Origin: Purpureocillium takamizusanense
Taxonomy: Eukaryota > Ascomycota > Sordariomycetes > Hypocreales > Ophiocordycipitaceae
NCBI RefSeq assembly: GCF_022605165.1
Contig: NC_063076.1
Location: forward strand, 1,550,001-1,614,000
Length of the DNA: 64,000 nucleotides
Reading direction: 5' to 3'
Shown in pieces: positions 61,007 through 64,000 of the stretch. The translations under genes were made by a program, and so were the position numbers. The notes beneath the pieces are model-generated. The model had not been told where the DNA came from and did no database searches. It was given only the letters and a program-made list of their open reading frames with translations. Position 1 is the stretch's first letter; the number at the start of each line of letters is the position of its first letter.

Positions 61007-63420
61007 TGTGACTGTGACTGTGAAGGTGCGTCTGGTCGAGCTGGGCTGAGCTGAGCTAAGCCGAGGAGGACGATGAGGCGCGGGACAGCTGGTTGAGAGG
61101 TGTGTTGGTGGTGGTGATGGTGGGGGAAGGCGTTGGATGGTAGGGACGCGGAGGCAAGTGGAAGGCCAATTGAGTCGAGAACAACAGCAAAAAGCACGGC
61201 TGGGTATCTCGAGCGAGGAAACAGATGGGGGGAGGGGGATGGTGGAGGAGAGCAGAGCAGAGCAGAACAAGAGAAAGAAGGGGAGCAATGGCGGTAGGAG
61301 GAGATATAAGTACTGTTTGTGCTCGGCCCCCCCCCCCCCCCCAGCAGCTCAGCTCAGCGAGGCACGAGTCAACAGAGCTGTTGGCGGTGGTGCACCCGCC
61401 GCCCCCCCGGGACGGGACTGCTGGGCTGCAGTGATGGATGGGCTCGTACCCGGAGGAGGCGAGCTGACGTCGTTTCTGGGTCCCCGCCGTGGCGCCCCTC
61501 CTCCCCCCTCCCCTCCCTCTTCCCGCGCCAAGCTCGTTTCCAGGGTCGGACCACCAGCAGCAAGCACCAGCAAGAGCCACACACTCGGCACTACCTCTAC
61601 AGTAAAGGTGCGGGTGATGGATGGGGGGGCAGCAGGCCATCATCAGCCCCAAGAGGAGCCGGCGTCGAGCTTAGGCCGGTACCAGGTACAGTGCTTTGGC
61701 GCATGTAGGTACGTACAGGGGGTTACTGGGCGGTGTCACGGGTGTTCAGGGAAGGAAAGGAGGGGCCGTTACTGCAGGAGCCTGTCATCTCTTGTTTGCT
61801 AGGTGCCCGCTAACGTTCGAAATAGAGCCCACCGGGGCTGCAACAGCACGCCTCAGCATCAAACACCAGGCACTGCTGATGCTGATGCTGGTGGGAGGGA
61901 TGCTTAGGCATGATGACGAGCAGCCAGCACAGCCGCTCACCTACGGCAGACTCTCCCTCTCTCTCTAGCGCCGTCTGAGCTGAGACAGAGCCACCAGCTG
62001 GCGCTTCTTCTTCTTTTTCCTGTCGGTGCCAGGCGGTGCCAGCAGATTCGTTCGTTGCTTCCTTGTTCAACGTTGCGCCGCGGCCGGCAAGACGCGGGAC
62101 GGCACGGGAGGAGCAAGGCACCGGAAAAAAAAAAGAAGGGTCGTCGCTGCACCTCATTATCAGTGAGCGTGCATCCGAGTAACACAGCGCCGTTGCGACA
62201 CGCGGCCACGTCAAGCGAAGCAAGACGGGAGGAGGGGAAAACACCACATGTCTTGCGTCGATCCCATCACCATCCAGCTGTACGAAGCACATACATGCAC
62301 GTACGGAGCACAACTTCTAGTAGCCACTAAAGCTCGGACTGCTCCGCACAAATGGCTTGTCTGTCCTGTGCTCCTCTTTCTCCCTCGTCCCCCCTTCCTC
62401 CTCCTGGTGCTGGCTCGTATCCGTCCGCGATTGTTGACGTCGCCAGGCCAGAGTGATGCCAGTGCGCTTCCTCGCTGCCGGCGTGAGTGCGGGCAGATCG
62501 GCCGCCCTCCACTCCAAGGGGCTGTGGAGCCTCCAACTTCGCTGCGCGACCCTGTTGCCTGTCCAGGGGCAACGGGCGGGTCCCCCGGCGACTGACGAAC
62601 ACGGGACGGGGGCAGCAGCAGCAGCAAATCAATCGTTGTTGGGCAACGAGGTTGTTGGTGCGGCTGTGCGAAATGGGGCTGATGGTGGATGATGGGACGG
62701 GCTGGAGGCGGCGGCGGAGACCCTGCTCGTCGCCTTCCGGGGGCGCAGCAGGAACAGCACCAGCATCAAGGACGAAGAAAAAAAACTTGTGCGTGCCAGC
62801 CGGGGGGGAGAGCGCTCAAAATAGCAATGGCCCCGGTTTCTCGGTCCTAGGGGGCTTTGCTGGTGCCAGCCCCGGATGACGATGGGTAAAAATGCTGATG
62901 ATGACGATGATGATGCGGAGCTGCCCTGGGACGGGATCACGACAGTAGGGCATGCCATTGTGGTTGTCAAGATGGAAATTGGCGCCTACTGCGTTCCATG
63001 GTAGGAACCTACCTACCTAGTAGGCAGTGAAGATGGACGGCTGTCTTTGCGCTTCCACTGGAGGACGACGCCTCCGACCGCCACTGGGCACCCACCCGCA
63101 GAGTCCAACAAAAAGCCCCCGTACTGCTAAAGCCACTCATCAGCCAATCCGGGCTTTCTCGTCAACGACATGCCTGCCAGTCTGCCCTGGCGGGCAGCCA
63201 TCATCATGTCTTCGGAGAGCTTCAGCACGGAAGCGACTAGAACGTACCAACGAAGAGTTTCTCTCTGCCATTACAGGCACCCCTATTTCCTCTGACGTTC
63301 GTACGCGCTTGTTTCCATCTTAAAATTGTGACGACGGGCTATAGAAGATTCCATCGCTTCCTGTCATCGTGAATACACGGAATCATCGCCACCCAGGGGT
63401 CTCACGACAAGAACGCCGCC
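61007..63420. other. divergent intergenic UAP1 / TDG
   Basis: 2.4 kb. No gene recognised. It contains a C16 run at 61327-61342 and a TAGGTAC at 61706. The part nearest 61007 is the UAP1 promoter and leader. Confidence 0.55.
61327..61342 (+). repeat. C16 homopolymer
   Basis: Uninterrupted run of 16 C, about 320 nt upstream of the UAP1 start. Confidence 0.95.
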
Positions 63421-64000
63421 ATGCAGGAAGGAGAAGAGCCAGGCTCGCCTCCGCCGGCGTCCTTCAAGGGTCGCCTTCAGCTTGACAGCTTCAAGTACAA
63501 CGGCTCCTCCGAGACGCGGCTCCCGCGACGGAGCCCCCGGCACAACGCATCGTCGTCCGTCGTCGCCGTCTCTGCTTCTCCTGGGCGCCGCTCCCCATCT
63601 CATCGCGCGCGCTCAACGAGCTCCCGCAAGCGCTCCCGCAGCCCCCCGTCGCCATCATCTCAAGATCCGTCGCCGACGTCGTCAGAACCGCCGTCCGCCG
63701 CCACCTCCCGGAGCCGGAGCCAGAGCCGGAGCACCAGCGGCGATGGCGACGGCGGCCGCAAGCGCAAGCGTCCTAGTCGCACCGGCTACGCACCGCCGTC
63801 GACGTACGCGCACCTCCCGCTCCTCCCCGACGCCCTGCTGCCCAACCTCATCGTGCTCTTCGTCGGGCTCAACCCGGGCATCCAGACGGCGCGCACGGGG
63901 CACGCCTACGCCCACCCCTCCAACCTCTTCTGGAAGCTGCTCTTCTCCAGCGGCATCACCCCGCGGCCCTGCCGCCCCGACGAGGACCGCCAGATGCCCG
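63421..64000 (+). CDS. TDG/MUG-type uracil/thymine DNA glycosylase, 5' part
   Basis: The frame is open from ATG 63421 (context GCCGCCATGC) to the window edge, giving the first 193 residues; the 3' end is outside. Residues 1-125 are Ser/Arg/Pro-rich (SPSHRARSTSSRKRSRSPPS, SRSRSQSRSTSGDG, RKRKRPSRTGY) and probably disordered, DNA-binding or nuclear-targeting. From about 140 the catalytic fold begins: NLIVLFVGLNPGIQTARTGH then AYAHPSNLFWKLLFSSGIT. The GLNPG here corresponds to the GINPG motif of the MUG/TDG family, whose Asn activates water. Role: removes U or T from G mismatches in base-excision repair. Upstream introns are not needed. Downstream exons cannot be assessed. Confidence 0.88.
   Translation, partial: MQEGEEPGSPPPASFKGRLQLDSFKYNGSSETRLPRRSPRHNASSSVVAVSASPGRRSPSHRARSTSSRKRSRSPPSPSSQDPSPTSSEPPSAATSRSRSQSRSTSGDGDGGRKRKRPSRTGYAPPSTYAHLPLLPDALLPNLIVLFVGLNPGIQTARTGHAYAHPSNLFWKLLFSSGITPRPCRPDEDRQMP

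Noticed and set aside
1..64000. Biosynthetic gene cluster, CRISPR array, rRNA or intact transposon
   Set aside because: No synthase, terpene cyclase or peptide synthetase, no array, no transposase or reverse transcriptase text and no 5S-like sequence were seen; the genes are mostly unrelated housekeeping loci.

Overview
The window is nuclear DNA of a filamentous ascomycete (Pezizomycotina). The gene content and protein style suggest Sordariomycetes, most likely Hypocreales; that placement is inference from protein families, not from a search. Evidence for a fungus: short introns of about 50-200 bp with GTAAGT/GTACGT/GTGAGT donors and CTAAC/CTGAC branch points, GC-rich coding sequence, CT-rich leaders, and a typical fungal gene set. 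I see no operons, CRISPR arrays, insertion sequences, rRNA or convincing tRNA.

Nineteen protein genes can be supported. In order: hybrid histidine kinase (+, 3108-7657); PH-domain Meu6-like protein (-, 9158-10940); a 9.3-kb stretch without a recognisable gene (10941-20265); an uncharacterised five-exon gene (+, 20266-22969); mitochondrial ribosomal protein bL36m (+); LYRM2-type LYR protein (-); histone N-terminal acetyltransferase Naa40 (+); PLAC8-family cysteine-rich protein (+); IMP dehydrogenase (-); GH36/Sip1-like glycoside hydrolase (-); mitochondrial processing peptidase beta (+); TAF9 (-); trifunctional histidine enzyme HIS4 (+); a small secreted cysteine-rich protein (-); lipin phosphatidate phosphatase (-); a membrane-anchored fibronectin-III/coiled-coil protein (+); GARP subunit Vps53 (+); thioredoxin reductase (+); UDP-GlcNAc pyrophosphorylase (-); and the 5' part of a TDG/MUG-type DNA glycosylase cut by the right edge (+).

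Most of the window is conserved housekeeping: nucleotide synthesis (IMPDH), amino-acid synthesis (HIS4 with a Gcn4/CPC1-type site), mitochondrial biogenesis (bL36m, LYRM2, MPP beta), redox (thioredoxin reductase), lipid and membrane traffic (lipin, Vps53), wall precursor synthesis (UAP1), and transcription/chromatin (TAF9, Naa40). Several genes were rebuilt across introns from splice signals and reading frame. Two of them, LYRM2 and the secreted cysteine-rich protein, consist of exons too short to stand out as open reading frames.

The parts that look least ordinary are the secreted cysteine-rich protein, the uncharacterised gene at 20.3-23.0 kb (GC-AG intron and an awkward frame switch), a presequence-like in-frame extension upstream of thioredoxin reductase, a repeated motif in the Meu6-like protein, and a recurrent TAGGTAC/GTACCTA motif in intergenic DNA. 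I did not find a clear new multi-gene system.
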